In this document: positions 11,892-21,297 of the stretch, piece by piece
How positions within the stretch are numbered: the first letter of the stretch is position 1
Layout: each line of letters opens with the position of its first letter
DNA from: Henningerozyma blattae CBS 6284
Taxonomy: Eukaryota > Ascomycota > Saccharomycetes > Saccharomycetales > Saccharomycetaceae
Direction of reading: 5' to 3'
Assembly (NCBI RefSeq): GCF_000315915.1
Contig: NC_020189.1
Span: forward strand, 930,001-994,000
Length of the DNA stretch: 64,000 nucleotides
Notes under the pieces: model-generated
Database searches by the model: none
What the model saw: the letters and a program-made list of their open reading frames with translations, nothing else
What the model was told of the DNA's origin: nothing
Program-made: the position numbers and the translations under genes

Positions 11892-12539
11892 CTAATCATC
11901 ATCAAAATCCTCTTCTTCTTCACTAGAGTCTTCTTCATCACTTAAATCAACTGGAGCCAAACCAGGAGTTAGACCAGGATATGCACGATCTGAACCATCA
12001 TCAGCGTCTATGGTAGCAATAAGTTCATCATTAACTTGTCTCTTATTACCTTTCCCTTTGCGTCTAGATAATTTACTTGATTTAGAAACTTTGCCAATAA
12101 TATAATCTTGTAATTCCTGTAATTCCTCCTTGTCTTCTTCATCCAGTTCCCAACTTTTCAAATTTGATTCATTTTTCCTTACTAATTTATTCAAATATTT
12201 TTGTTCTGCAGTTGTCAAAGAATTTTCCATTTGATGTTTCTTTAATATTTCTAATTTAGCCATTTGCTCTAAATTCATCTTTTCTAATTTTTTTGATTTC
12301 ATCTGTTGCTTTCTTAATTTTCTTTCATTCTTTCTAATTTTTATGACATCTCTTTTTTGTAATTCTACTCTCTTCTTTAAGGTATTATTAATTAATTGAG
12401 CTTTAGAACCTTTAAATTTTTTATTATATTTTTTAGAAGATGTTGTAGTAAGTTTTGATGATCCTGGTAAAACTTTTGACAGTATACCATTTAATGCATT
12501 ATTGGCTTGTAATTGTGATGAATTTGAAAAAGTAGTCAT
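11892..12539 (-). CDS. RRT14: Rrt14, ribosome-biogenesis-associated nucleolar protein
   Basis: This 215-residue, highly charged protein matches Rrt14 (YIL127C, 206 aa), a nucleolar protein found in a screen for regulators of rDNA transcription. Its biochemical role is not well defined. The middle (about 45-115) is a run of Lys/Arg/Glu-rich helix, probably coiled coil. A basic cluster (SRRKGKGNKR) lies near 165-175. The last 20 residues are almost all Asp/Glu/Ser, as in many nucleolar proteins. Identification rests on this composition plus position and strand between TAO3 and KGD1. The gene is divergent from RPL9, and its promoter carries PAC-like and RRPE-like elements, fitting ribosome-biogenesis control. 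Confidence 0.82.
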   Translation of the reverse strand: MTTFSNSSQLQANNALNGILSKVLPGSSKLTTTSSKKYNKKFKGSKAQLINNTLKKRVELQKRDVIKIRKNERKLRKQQMKSKKLEKMNLEQMAKLEILKKHQMENSLTTAEQKYLNKLVRKNESNLKSWELDEEDKEELQELQDYIIGKVSKSSKLSRRKGKGNKRQVNDELIATIDADDGSDRAYPGLTPGLAPVDLSDEEDSSEEEEDFDDD

Positions 12540-12675
12540 GATTCAACAAGATATTTTTTGTTATTTCTGTCGAGCTACTATTAAAATGATGGTTCAATAT
12601 ATGTATTATGGCTATATGTTTTCAAGAAAAGCTAATCAATTTTATATTTTAGGTCAAGTTATTATCATAAGAATA

Positions 12676-12694
12676 GCTCATCTCAAATTTTTCA
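12676..12694 (-). promoter_or_regulatory. PAC-like plus RRPE-like elements upstream of RRT14
   Basis: GCTCATCT at 12,676-12,683 (the PAC core read on the other strand, last base off consensus) is followed one base later by AAATTTTTCA at 12,685-12,694, an RRPE match. They lie about 140-155 bp before the RRT14 start. In S. cerevisiae this pair is bound by Dot6/Tod6 and Stb3 and marks ribosome-biogenesis genes. Confidence 0.65.
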
Positions 12695-12765
12695 AAAATA
12701 ATTAACGCTTTATTTTCTTCTTTTTTTAAATTTTTTCTTTCTTTTTTCCTTTTGTAAAATATGCG

Positions 12766-12787
12766 AGGGTTAAGAAATTTTAACCCT
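12766..12787. promoter_or_regulatory. Inverted pair of TTAACCCT elements (Tbf1-like)
   Basis: AGGGTTAA at 12,766-12,773 and its exact reverse complement TTAACCCT at 12,780-12,787 are separated by 6 bp. The right arm continues as AACCCTA, which resembles a Tbf1/telobox half site. The element lies between the divergent genes RRT14 and RPL9. The palindrome is seen directly; the factor is inferred. Confidence 0.5.
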
Positions 12788-13340
12788 ATGGTAAAAAACT
12801 ATTGAAGTTATTACCATTGTTTTATTACAAGAAAAGATGAACCGCTAGATATGCTAGAGGCAGCAAACTATAGTACTCTAGGAATTGTATTCTACTCTTG
12901 GATCTTCCTCATTATCTCATCGGTATTTCTTCTAAAATTCTCTAATTTTCATATGTTGCTTAAGGAGAATAATAATAATTATAATTTCTACTTGCTAAAT
13001 TTGGATTTCTTTATATAAAACTACCAGATTTATCCCAGATATTGCAAATAGATACTGAAGAGACTGATAAATATTCCATATAACACGTGATACAATATTA
13101 CCATTTCAGTACGCCATTATTATAATTTTTCAGAATTTTTTCATTATTGATAGAATAAAAAAATTTCGGTGAAAAATTTTTCATAGCTTCGGTGAAATTT
13201 CAAAAAACTATAAAAAGCTTCATATTTTCTAAAAAGATTTGAAATATTCTGGAAAGCTTAAAAATATTTTTTTTTTCTGACATTATTTACTTTCCATTCC
13301 TCTTTCGTAAGATCTCTAACCAAAATCATTTAAATCAACA

Positions 13341-13916
13341 ATGAAGTACATCCAAACCGAACAAAGTATCAGTATCCCAGAAGGCGTCACTGTTGCCATC
13401 AAAGCTAGAGTTATCAAAGTTACTGGTCCAAGAGGTACTTTAGTCAAGAACCTAAAACATATCGATGTTACTTTCACCAAAGTTGATAAGAATTTGATTA
13501 AGGTCACTGTCCACAACGGTGACAGAAAGCACGTTGCTGCTTTAAGAACTGTCAAGTCTTTAGTTGACAACTTGATCACCGGTGTCACTAAGGGTTACAA
13601 GTACAAGATGAGATATGTTTATGCGCATTTCCCAATCAACGTTAACGTCGTTGAAAAGGAAGGCCAAAAATTCATCGAAATCAGAAACTTCTTGGGTGAC
13701 AAGAAGGTTAGATTGGTTCCAGTCAGAAAGGGTGTTACCATTGAATTCTCTACCACTGTTAAGGACGAAATGGTCTTATCTGGTAACTCTGTTGAAGATG
13801 TCTCTCAAAACGCTGCCGACGTCCAACAAATCTGTCGTGTCAGAAACAAGGATATCAGAAAGTTTTTGGATGGTATCTACGTTTCCGCCAAGGGTAACAT
13901 TGTCGAAGATTTATAA
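13341..13916 (+). CDS. RPL9: 60S ribosomal protein uL6 (Rpl9)
   Basis: The 191-residue product has exactly the length of yeast Rpl9A/B and reads as uL6 throughout, starting MKYIQTEQSISIPEGV and ending GNIVEDL. It consists of two related alpha/beta domains and binds the sarcin-ricin region of 25S rRNA near the stalk base of the large subunit. Codon use is strongly biased to preferred yeast codons (GTC, AAG, AGA, GGT, TTG), as expected for a highly expressed gene. S. cerevisiae keeps two copies (YGL147C and YNL067W). The position next to the SUN/QDR/YDJ1 genes corresponds to RPL9B on chromosome XIV. There is no intron. Confidence 0.98.
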   Translation: MKYIQTEQSISIPEGVTVAIKARVIKVTGPRGTLVKNLKHIDVTFTKVDKNLIKVTVHNGDRKHVAALRTVKSLVDNLITGVTKGYKYKMRYVYAHFPINVNVVEKEGQKFIEIRNFLGDKKVRLVPVRKGVTIEFSTTVKDEMVLSGNSVEDVSQNAADVQQICRVRNKDIRKFLDGIYVSAKGNIVEDL

Positions 13917-13958
13917 GCTTTAAGCTGTATTAAATTTTTTCTCCTCTTTGCATTTCCC

Positions 13959-13982
13959 AATAAACAAACAATTCAATTCCCT
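13959..13982 (+). repeat. RPL9 3'-flank repeat, copy 1
   Basis: A stretch beginning AATAAACAAACAATTCAATT recurs about 320 bp downstream at 14,275-14,297 with one substitution and one base missing. Weaker similarity (AAGCTTT...AAGCT) precedes both copies. Confidence 0.6.
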
Positions 13983-14063
13983 GTACATTAGTTTCACTCT
14001 TCTCTTTTATGTAATTTCTTTCTAGATGTATCTATATATTTACATACATATGTATATCTTCAG

Positions 14064-14104
14064 AGAAGTATCAAGTGCTATTTCCAATAGCATTTGCTAC
14101 TTCT
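14064..14104 (+). other. Strong hairpin about 150 nt after the RPL9 stop
   Basis: The 5' arm AGAAGTATCAAGTGCTATT (14,064-14,082) pairs with AATAGCATTTGCTACTTCT (14,086-14,104) around the three-base loop TCC. As RNA, 18 of 19 positions pair, counting one G-U, with a single T/C mismatch. It may lie in the RPL9 3' UTR or just beyond it. Function unknown. Confidence 0.75.
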
Positions 14105-14274
14105 TCCAGTAGAATATCCTCGGGTGTTCTACAATTGGCAACACTACTAGTGCTCGATTCAATAAAGAGCCATATTGTGTTTCCTGTTAAAGTAATAACA
14201 ATTCACGTTTGAAACTAAAAATTCTTCTTTTGTCTGCAAGCTTTCTAAAGCTCTTGTCTTGTTCTTTTTTCTTG

Positions 14275-14297
14275 AATAAACAAACAATCCAATCCCT
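14275..14297 (+). repeat. RPL9 3'-flank repeat, copy 2
   Basis: This is the second copy of the AATAAACAAACAAT-type sequence found just after RPL9. It lies in otherwise gene-free DNA upstream of KGD1. Confidence 0.6.
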
Positions 14298-15237
14298 CTG
14301 CTGTATTTCTACTTGTCGAATCTTAATCCAAAAGGTATCCCTTACTTAATCGAATTTTCCACTTGCCTTAACTAACACATAAACAGCACGAACTCAAACC
14401 GTTATTGGCTAAGATATACACAACAAGAAATTATATTCCCACACACCTAGACAACCAAATCTAACGAGTGGATATTACACAGGCAAATTGCACCAGATCT
14501 CTTTTCTCGGTCTTGAATATACACAAACTACTACTGCCCACGCTTTTTTTTTTTTTCAGGTACATCTTACAAGGAGTCCTCCCTACATTTGCAACATATA
14601 TTTTTAGAATATCCATTTACATATTCTGAAAATGACAGATTATATACTTGGCCTATAAGTTTGCAAAATACTAAGTAACTTGTTGTTACCAAATATGTAT
14701 CCCCATCTGTCCAGGCCTATTTAGTTTTTTAATTTTTATTATTAGGAACCTGATTTTTTAAAAAAAAAAAATATTCTTTTAACAAAAGTCTCGCGCTCGA
14801 CTCCGACGGCCGGCTTTAGTAGTTTTCGCTCAAAAGTTACTCGGTCTTAGTGGTGGTATCATGCAAATCGACTCAAGGGGATGGGTGACCCCATATCGTA
14901 AAACGTTGGAATGATATGTTATTCTATAAGTTGTATATAAAACAAACTTCATAGCTAGTCATTTTATTAGATCAAGTTTAGCAAAATAGTTTACCCCAAG
15001 GTACATACATACTCTACCACTAAAACGTTAGTTAATCATCATATCCTGTATATTTAGGTTTTTTCTTTTTTTCTTGGAAAGAAGAAAGAAAAAAAATCAC
15101 ATACTTTCAATCACATATTACAATATATTCAATTAATTAGGAAACTAGCTTCCTATCAAACAGTAAATACTCCACAGAGGTACCCTGGATTTATGTTTTC
15201 ATAGAGTCTATAACATTAAAGCACAATCGTCAAATAA

Positions 15238-15242
15238 CCAAT
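15238..15242 (+). promoter_or_regulatory. CCAAT box, possible Hap2/3/4/5 site of KGD1
   Basis: ACCAAT lies 180 bp before the KGD1 ATG. TCA-cycle genes including KGD1 are known Hap-complex targets in S. cerevisiae. The motif is short, so this is only suggestive. Confidence 0.4.
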
Positions 15243-15417
15243 AGAACTAGAAAGGCTAACTTATAATTTCCCCCCTTTTCTGTCACGGTTTTTCTTTTAT
15301 ATATTCCCTATATTTATACGCCCCTCTACCATCTCATCCCTATTTTTTTTTTTTTTAAATCATTTTAAACCTACAATTTATTTTATTAATTAAAAATATC
15401 ACAAAATTCAGATCAAA

Positions 15418-18400
15418 ATGTTAAGAGCTGTTCCACTAGTATCTACAAAACAAGTTTCTAAAAGAATTTTGTCTTCTAAACTAAGCACACCTTCGAAATT
15501 GTTCGGTGCCGCTTTACCATCTTTAAGAAGAAATTATGCTATAGGTCAAGATTCTTTCTTATCTACAAGCAATGCTCCATACATTGAAGAAATGTTTGAA
15601 AATTGGAAGAATGATCCCACTTCAGTCCATTCTTCTTGGGATGCTTACTTCAGAAATATGTCTGATTTGAACATTCCTGCTTCTCAGGCTTTCCAAGCTC
15701 CTCCTACTTTGGTGGGAACCCCAACTGGTAATGAAGATGTACCTTTGGGCACTGGAATTGGCCAAAACGTCAATTCAAACGTCATGTCACATTTGAAAGT
15801 TCAATTGCTATGTAGAGCTTATCAAGTTAGAGGTCATTTGAAAGCTCATATTGATCCATTGGGTATTTCATTTGCTGATGATGTTACAAAGCCTGTCCCC
15901 AAGGAATTGACTCTTGAATACTACGGGTTTACCGAAAAGGATCTAGATCAAGAAATCACTTTGGGTCCTGGTATCCTACCAAGATATGCCAAGAATGGTA
16001 CTACTAAATTAACTCTAAGAGAAATCGTGGCTAATTTGGAAAAATTATATTGTCAATCTTATGGTATTGAATATACACATATCCCATCTAAGTTAAAATG
16101 TGAATGGCTAAGAGAAAGAATTGAAATCCCAAATCCTTACAACTATACCATTGAACAAAAGAAGCAAATTTTGGATAGATTAACTTGGGCTACATCTTTT
16201 GAAAGTTTCCTTTCCACCAAATTCCCCAATGACAAGAGATTCGGGTTAGAAGGTTTAGAAGCTGTAGTTCCAGGTATCAAGACTTTGATTGATCGTGCTG
16301 TGGAAATGGGTGTCGAGGATGTTGTTCTTGGTATGGCTCATCGTGGTAGATTGAACGTTTTATCCAATGTGGTTCGTAAACCAAATGAATCTATCTTTGC
16401 TGAATTTAAAGGTAGCAGTCCAGCCAAAAATGCTTACGAAGGTTCCGGTGATGTCAAATATCATTTGGGTATGAATTATCAAAGACCAACCACTTCTGGT
16501 AAATTTGTTAATTTATCATTAGTTGCCAATCCATCTCATTTAGAAGCTCAAGATCCAGTTGTTTTGGGTAGAACAAGATCTATCTTGGAAAGTAAGCATG
16601 ATTTAGATAACAAAACTAAAGCTATTGGTGTTTTATTACATGGTGATGCTGCCTTTTCAGGCCAAGGTGTGGTTTATGAAACCATGGGATTTGAAAACTT
16701 ACCTGAATATTCTACAGGTGGTACTATTCATGTTATTACCAACAACCAAATTGGGTTTACCACTGATCCAAGATTCTCTAGATCCACACCATATCCATCT
16801 GATTTAGCCAAAGCTATTGATGCCCCAATTTTCCATGTCAATGCCAACGATGTGGAGGCTGTTACTTTTGTGTTTAACTTGGCAGCAGAATGGAGAAACA
16901 CATTCCATTCAGATGCCATCATTGATATTGTTGGTTGGAGAAAACATGGTCATAATGAAACTGATCAACCTGCATTCACTCAACCATTAATGTATCAAAG
17001 AATTTCTAAACAAAAGAATGTTTTCGATGTTTATAAGGAAAAATTAATTGCAGAAGGATCCTTTACTGAAAGTGCTATTGAAGAACATAGAAAATGGGTT
17101 TGGGGCTTATTTGAAGATTCTTTTGAAAAAGCCAAAGAATATACTCCAACTTCAAGAGAATGGCTAACTGCTGCATGGGAAGGATTTAAATCACCAAAGG
17201 AATTAGCCACTGAAATCCTACCACAATATCCAACTAATGTAGATAAGGATATTTTGGATAAGATTGCCGGCAAGATCTCATCATGGCCAGAAAATTTCGA
17301 AGTTCATAAGAATTTAAAGAGAATTTTAACTACAAGAGGTAAAACTGTTGCCACTGGTGAAGGTATTGATTGGTCTACTGGTGAAGCCCTAGCGTTTGGT
17401 TCCTTATTATTAGAAGGTTATAATGTTAGAGTTAGTGGTGAAGATGTAGAAAGAGGTACATTTTCACAACGTCATGCAGTCTTACATGACCAAATTTCGG
17501 AAAGAACATATACTCCATTGAAACATTTATCTAATGGTCAAGCCAATTTCACTATTTCTAATTCTTCATTATCTGAATATGGTGTTATGGGTTTTGAATA
17601 TGGTTACTCCTTAACTTCACCAGATAATTTAGTAATGTGGGAAGCTCAATTTGGTGATTTTGCCAATACAGCTCAAGTTATTACAGATCAATTTATTGCT
17701 GGTGGTGAACAAAAATGGAAACAACGTTCCGGTTTAGTTCTTTCATTACCACATGGTTATGACGGTCAGGGACCTGAACATTCTTCAGGTAGATTGGAAA
17801 GATTCTTACAATTGGCTAATGAAGATCCAAGATATTTCCCAAGTCCTGAAAAATTACAACGTCAACATCAAGATTGTAACTTCCAAGTCGTCTACCCAAC
17901 TACTCCAGCCAATTTATTCCATATCTTGAGAAGACAACAACATCGTCAATTCCGTAAACCATTGGCATTATTCTTCTCCAAACAATTGTTGCGTCATCCA
18001 TTGGCCAGATCTAAGTTGAGTGAATTTACAGATGGTGGATTCCAATGGATTATCGAAGATGCAGAACATGGTAAGAGTATTGGTACTAAAGAGGAAACCA
18101 AACGTCTAGTATTGATGAGTGGTCAAGTTTATACTGCACTACATAAGAGACGTCAAGAATTGAAAGATACCGCTACCGCATTCTTAAAGATTGAAGAATT
18201 ACATCCATTCCCATTTGCTCAATTACGTGAATCTCTAGATAGCTATCCAAACTTGGAAGAAATTGTTTGGTGTCAAGAAGAACCATTGAATATGGGAGGT
18301 TGGTCTTATGCATCTCCAAGATTACAAACCGTTTTGAACGAGACTGCCAAGTATAAGGATGCCAAGATTAGATACTGTGGTAGAAACCCAAGTGGTGCTG

Positions 18401-18474
18401 TTGCAGCAGGTAATAAGCCATTACATTTGGCTGAAGAAGATGCCTTTTTGAGAGATGTTTTCTTACAAGATTAA
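15418..18474 (+). CDS. KGD1: 2-oxoglutarate dehydrogenase E1 (mitochondrial)
   Basis: At 1,018 residues this matches yeast Kgd1 (1,014 aa) over its full length. It is the thiamine-diphosphate-dependent E1 of the 2-oxoglutarate dehydrogenase complex. It decarboxylates 2-oxoglutarate and passes the succinyl group to the Kgd2 lipoyl domain in the mitochondrial matrix. The first 40 or so residues are rich in Arg, Ser and Lys without acidic residues, a typical presequence. The E1 family stretch [18 protein letters not shown] region follows at about 45-60. HRGRLNVL (about 304) and [13 protein letters not shown] (about 409) are cofactor-binding signatures. The transketolase-like pyrimidine domain fills the C-terminal half. 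The neighbour downstream in S. cerevisiae, AYR1, is absent here. Confidence 0.98.
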   Translation: MLRAVPLVSTKQVSKRILSSKLSTPSKLFGAALPSLRRNYAIGQDSFLSTSNAPYIEEMFENWKNDPTSVHSSWDAYFRNMSDLNIPASQAFQAPPTLVGTPTGNEDVPLGTGIGQNVNSNVMSHLKVQLLCRAYQVRGHLKAHIDPLGISFADDVTKPVPKELTLEYYGFTEKDLDQEITLGPGILPRYAKNGTTKLTLREIVANLEKLYCQSYGIEYTHIPSKLKCEWLRERIEIPNPYNYTIEQKKQILDRLTWATSFESFLSTKFPNDKRFGLEGLEAVVPGIKTLIDRAVEMGVEDVVLGMAHRGRLNVLSNVVRKPNESIFAEFKGSSPAKNAYEGSGDVKYHLGMNYQRPTTSGKFVNLSLVANPSHLEAQDPVVLGRTRSILESKHDLDNKTKAIGVLLHGDAAFSGQGVVYETMGFENLPEYSTGGTIHVITNNQIGFTTDPRFSRSTPYPSDLAKAIDAPIFHVNANDVEAVTFVFNLAAEWRNTFHSDAIIDIVGWRKHGHNETDQPAFTQPLMYQRISKQKNVFDVYKEKLIAEGSFTESAIEEHRKWVWGLFEDSFEKAKEYTPTSREWLTAAWEGFKSPKELATEILPQYPTNVDKDILDKIAGKISSWPENFEVHKNLKRILTTRGKTVATGEGIDWSTGEALAFGSLLLEGYNVRVSGEDVERGTFSQRHAVLHDQISERTYTPLKHLSNGQANFTISNSSLSEYGVMGFEYGYSLTSPDNLVMWEAQFGDFANTAQVITDQFIAGGEQKWKQRSGLVLSLPHGYDGQGPEHSSGRLERFLQLANEDPRYFPSPEKLQRQHQDCNFQVVYPTTPANLFHILRRQQHRQFRKPLALFFSKQLLRHPLARSKLSEFTDGGFQWIIEDAEHGKSIGTKEETKRLVLMSGQVYTALHKRRQELKDTATAFLKIEELHPFPFAQLRESLDSYPNLEEIVWCQEEPLNMGGWSYASPRLQTVLNETAKYKDAKIRYCGRNPSGAVAAGNKPLHLAEEDAFLRDVFLQD

Positions 18475-19380
18475 TCAAAGCTGAAAAAGATATTCCTAGT
18501 GCATCTATGTCCACAATAATGATATTCAACCCCCCTTCCCTCCTTCCCTTCCCTCCTTATAATGATAATAATTGTAATTACTTTTATATATTTTATTTTC
18601 CTCCCTTCTTCATGTCAACATTTTTTGATTAACATCCTATATGATATTTACTCTCTATTCTCTATTTATATTTATTTTTCTTTAAAACCTTTCCTATTTA
18701 TTCAAATCTTTACGCACTACGTATTCTTATTATATATAATCAAATTTAAGAAACTTTATTGTATTAATGCTTGGTTTGTTTGTTGTCAGGGTCTAGTATA
18801 GTTTATTTTTATTTAGTAAAGTTTATTTTTAGTATATATCTTCATCGTCATATATTTTTTTTATTTTTTCTTAATTTCCAGTTAATTAGCAGGAACTATA
18901 TCCGATAAACCGAGCCAGTATTAACTACCAAATTAGGTAAACTGTAGCGAAAGGACCTCGTCATCAATAACAAAAATTCAAGGAACAGAAATATATTTCA
19001 AGAACTATTGAACACCTTTGAAATTTTTGACAAGATACTACCAATTATTCAACTACCCAGCATAATGTTATTACAATTACAACTCCTATCAAAAGGCATT
19101 CTAATTCTATAATTAGACCCAACTCTAATGCTCTATTCCAATCACCTTACAATAACCTTTTTATTTCACCTCTAAGGTAAGTATCGCCAGCAGAGTCCGT
19201 CTGTGTTTTGTATTGTTTTGTATTGTTTTGCAAGTTTATTTTACAATTTTATGATGTATTTTTTTTGTGTTTTATTTGTTTTTTTGATGTAAATTTTGAC
19301 ATGACAAATTTCCCACCCCAAAGAGGCAATGAGCATTCCCGAATCTGAAAACAGCCCCATACCTTCCGAATCGGGCAATA

Positions 19381-19510
19381 GCAACGCCGGGTTGCCAGAT
19401 GTGGCATGTGGCAATCACAGGGCGGAGACGACCGCGTAGGCGACAGAGAAGCCCCGCAGCAACGTGCGGCTGTTCCTTTTGGCGGAGCTCATCGTCAAAG
19501 AGTATATAAG
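19381..19510 (+). promoter_or_regulatory. GC-rich promoter island with TATA box
   Basis: Bases 19,381-19,500 hold 75 G or C out of 120 by my count, far above the surroundings. It contains an inverted repeat (TTGCCA at 19,392 and TGGCAA at 19,409) and several CCG/CGG triplets. TATATAAG follows at 19,503-19,510. This looks like an upstream activating region plus TATA reading rightward, most simply the SUN gene's promoter with a leader near 1.7 kb, or the promoter of a non-coding RNA. Confidence 0.5.
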
Positions 19511-20022
19511 GCATCGGGAAATTCAAGTTTCTGACATCTGAGTTTTCTGGCGGCTATCTTTTCTGTCACTTAGGCCTACTGCTTATTGGTTGTTATTCTT
19601 GTCTATTTGTATTTATTTTTGTGTTTATTTAGAACAAATCATCAACTCAAAAAAAATAATAGTCTACTCGTACAATTTATATTCAAATCTTCTTTTTATC
19701 AAGTTAAAAAGCTTTCCGTAAAAAAACTACAAAAAAAAATCCTATTTATCCAACTATTTACATTCCTTTGATTATATCAATTACTTTTATTTCTATACTT
19801 TTATTTTTTCTAATTATTTGCTATTTGCTATAATTTATTCCAACTATTAAACTCTCCTTTACGTATGTATTTTGATTTTTTTCTTTTTATTTCTCATATT
19901 TCCTTCCACGTTGCTTTTCCTTTTTTTTACCCGTTTGGTTCCAGTTTTTTTTATTAAGTTTGATTTACTGGCTGAGTTTCCATATATGATTTTATTTAGA
20001 AAAGAATTTTATTCGAATTTGT

Positions 20023-20057
20023 TTTAATTGCTTTAATTGCTTTAATTGCTTTAATTT
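20023..20057 (+). repeat. 9-bp tandem repeat (TTTAATTGC)
   Basis: Three complete TTTAATTGC units and a partial fourth lie inside the presumed leader of the SUN gene. Confidence 0.85.
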
Positions 20058-20381
20058 CTATTTTTTTTTTTTAATTAAGCTGGGTTTTCCCACCCATCCA
20101 CGCCAAGAAAATGCAACAAGATTGTTTTTCATTGGACTAATGCACATTGACTATCTCTACCTATCTTTTGACTACTATCTAAAACCTTTTTTTACATCAT
20201 TACCCAATGTCTATTTAATTAGGCTCTTTATTAATTTCAATAAACATCGCGTCATTGGTTATTAGAGATTTCCCAATTTGGACGCTTTTTCGTTCTGAGA
20301 TTTTCGGCCTGCTTATATTGAAAAATTAAAAAGTACAGAAAAAAAATTTCCCGTCTGGTTTCCATTTTCGGCACTGAAACT

Positions 20382-20490
20382 GGTCCGAATTCGGGAAAAC
20401 AAAACAACACAGGCACTCTACATCGCGAAATTTCGTAAAGGCAAAACAACAACATCTGTTAGAAATTTCGCGCATTCGGTCCGAATTCGG
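20382..20490. repeat. Two copies of GGTCCGAATTCGG, 96 bp apart
   Basis: The identical 13-mer occurs at 20,382-20,394 and 20,478-20,490. Its core CCGAATTCGG is a perfect 10-bp palindrome with CCG and CGG half sites, the layout favoured by dimeric Zn2Cys6 regulators. No specific factor is claimed. Confidence 0.6.
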
Positions 20491-21297
20491 TAATGTTACC
20501 TTGGTTTTGAAAAAAAAACCTCAAATGGGTTTTCGCGTTTTGACAGGTTCATTCTTTAACCTGTTTAAGAGATTTGTTTATTCCAATCTCGAAAGGATTT
20601 CCACTTCATGATGAACTTTAACTGTTTTAAGATTAAATCACTTCGTTTAATTGATAAAAAGGGTTGGCCCAATGCTTTTAATTGAATTTCCTTTTTGTTT
20701 TCACCATTGTTTTGTTTTTGCAAGAAAAAAACATAATTAAAACAATTAAAACGATTCAAATTAATTAAAAAAAAACAAATAAATATAACGACTAATCATC
20801 CATTTTTCCAAATCTCTATCTTCTTTCACTTTCGCACTCGATTCTGATTTATACCAGTTCCTGAAATTTGTTTTTTTTTTGCCTCTTGATATTTCAAAAA
20901 TCATGTTTGGTTCATTTTTCTTTTTTAATTCTCCTCTTATTTATTAAAACCCTTTTTCTACCTTCTTCTTCTTCTTCTCTTTCTCCTCTTTCTTTCTTAC
21001 TCTTTGCAACTGATCAATCTAATAACTAATTATTACCAAACTATCTGCCCTAAAAAAAGATTAAGCTATCTCTCAATTGGATCTAATCCTCTTTATAAAA
21101 CTTTCATAAAAATTACTAACAAAACTTTTCAACGATATTTACTCGTTTCGATCCATTCCTTTAGTCCAAACTATTATTACTATACTTTCCTTAATTACTC
21201 GTAATTACAAAAAACAAAAAAAATTTTTAACTTGAATTACTACTTTTACAATTGACTCTTACTTTTTAAAAATTTTTTATTAATTAACAAGAATACA

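Larger units (their letters stand above)
12540..13340. other. Divergent RRT14-RPL9 promoter region
   Basis: This 0.8-kb interval holds the PAC/RRPE pair and the AACCCT palindrome described separately. It also has a CACGTG (Cbf1-type) site at 13,084-13,089 and a pyrimidine-rich stretch just before the RPL9 start. I could not find a Rap1 consensus (ACACCCATACAT type) on either strand. S. cerevisiae chromosome IX has STH1 between RRT14 and KGD1, and no trace of it is visible. Confidence 0.6.
13917..15417. other. RPL9 3' / KGD1 5' interval
   Basis: This 1.5-kb stretch has no gene. Besides the hairpin and repeat pair, it has a GC-richer patch at about 14,790-14,900 that may be an upstream activating region for KGD1, including an AGGGG element. 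Long T- and A-runs precede the KGD1 start. Confidence 0.55.
18475..21297. other. Very long interval: KGD1 3' end, GC island and SUN-gene leader
   Basis: This 2.8-kb interval is the largest gene-free stretch in the window. In S. cerevisiae AYR1 lies between KGD1 and SIM1; no frame for it remains. The interval divides into an AT-rich KGD1 3' flank, a GC-rich island ending in a TATA box (19,381-19,510), and 1.8 kb of AT- and pyrimidine-rich sequence up to the SUN start, with a 9-bp tandem repeat and a repeated CCGAATTCGG palindrome. Confidence 0.65.

Noticed and set aside
14900..15010. LTR-like start (GTTGGAAT) upstream of KGD1
   Set aside because: No matching LTR end, target-site duplication, primer site or second copy seen.
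19272..19526. 84-codon minus-strand frame
   Set aside because: It is created by the GC-rich promoter island, where stop codons are rare by composition.
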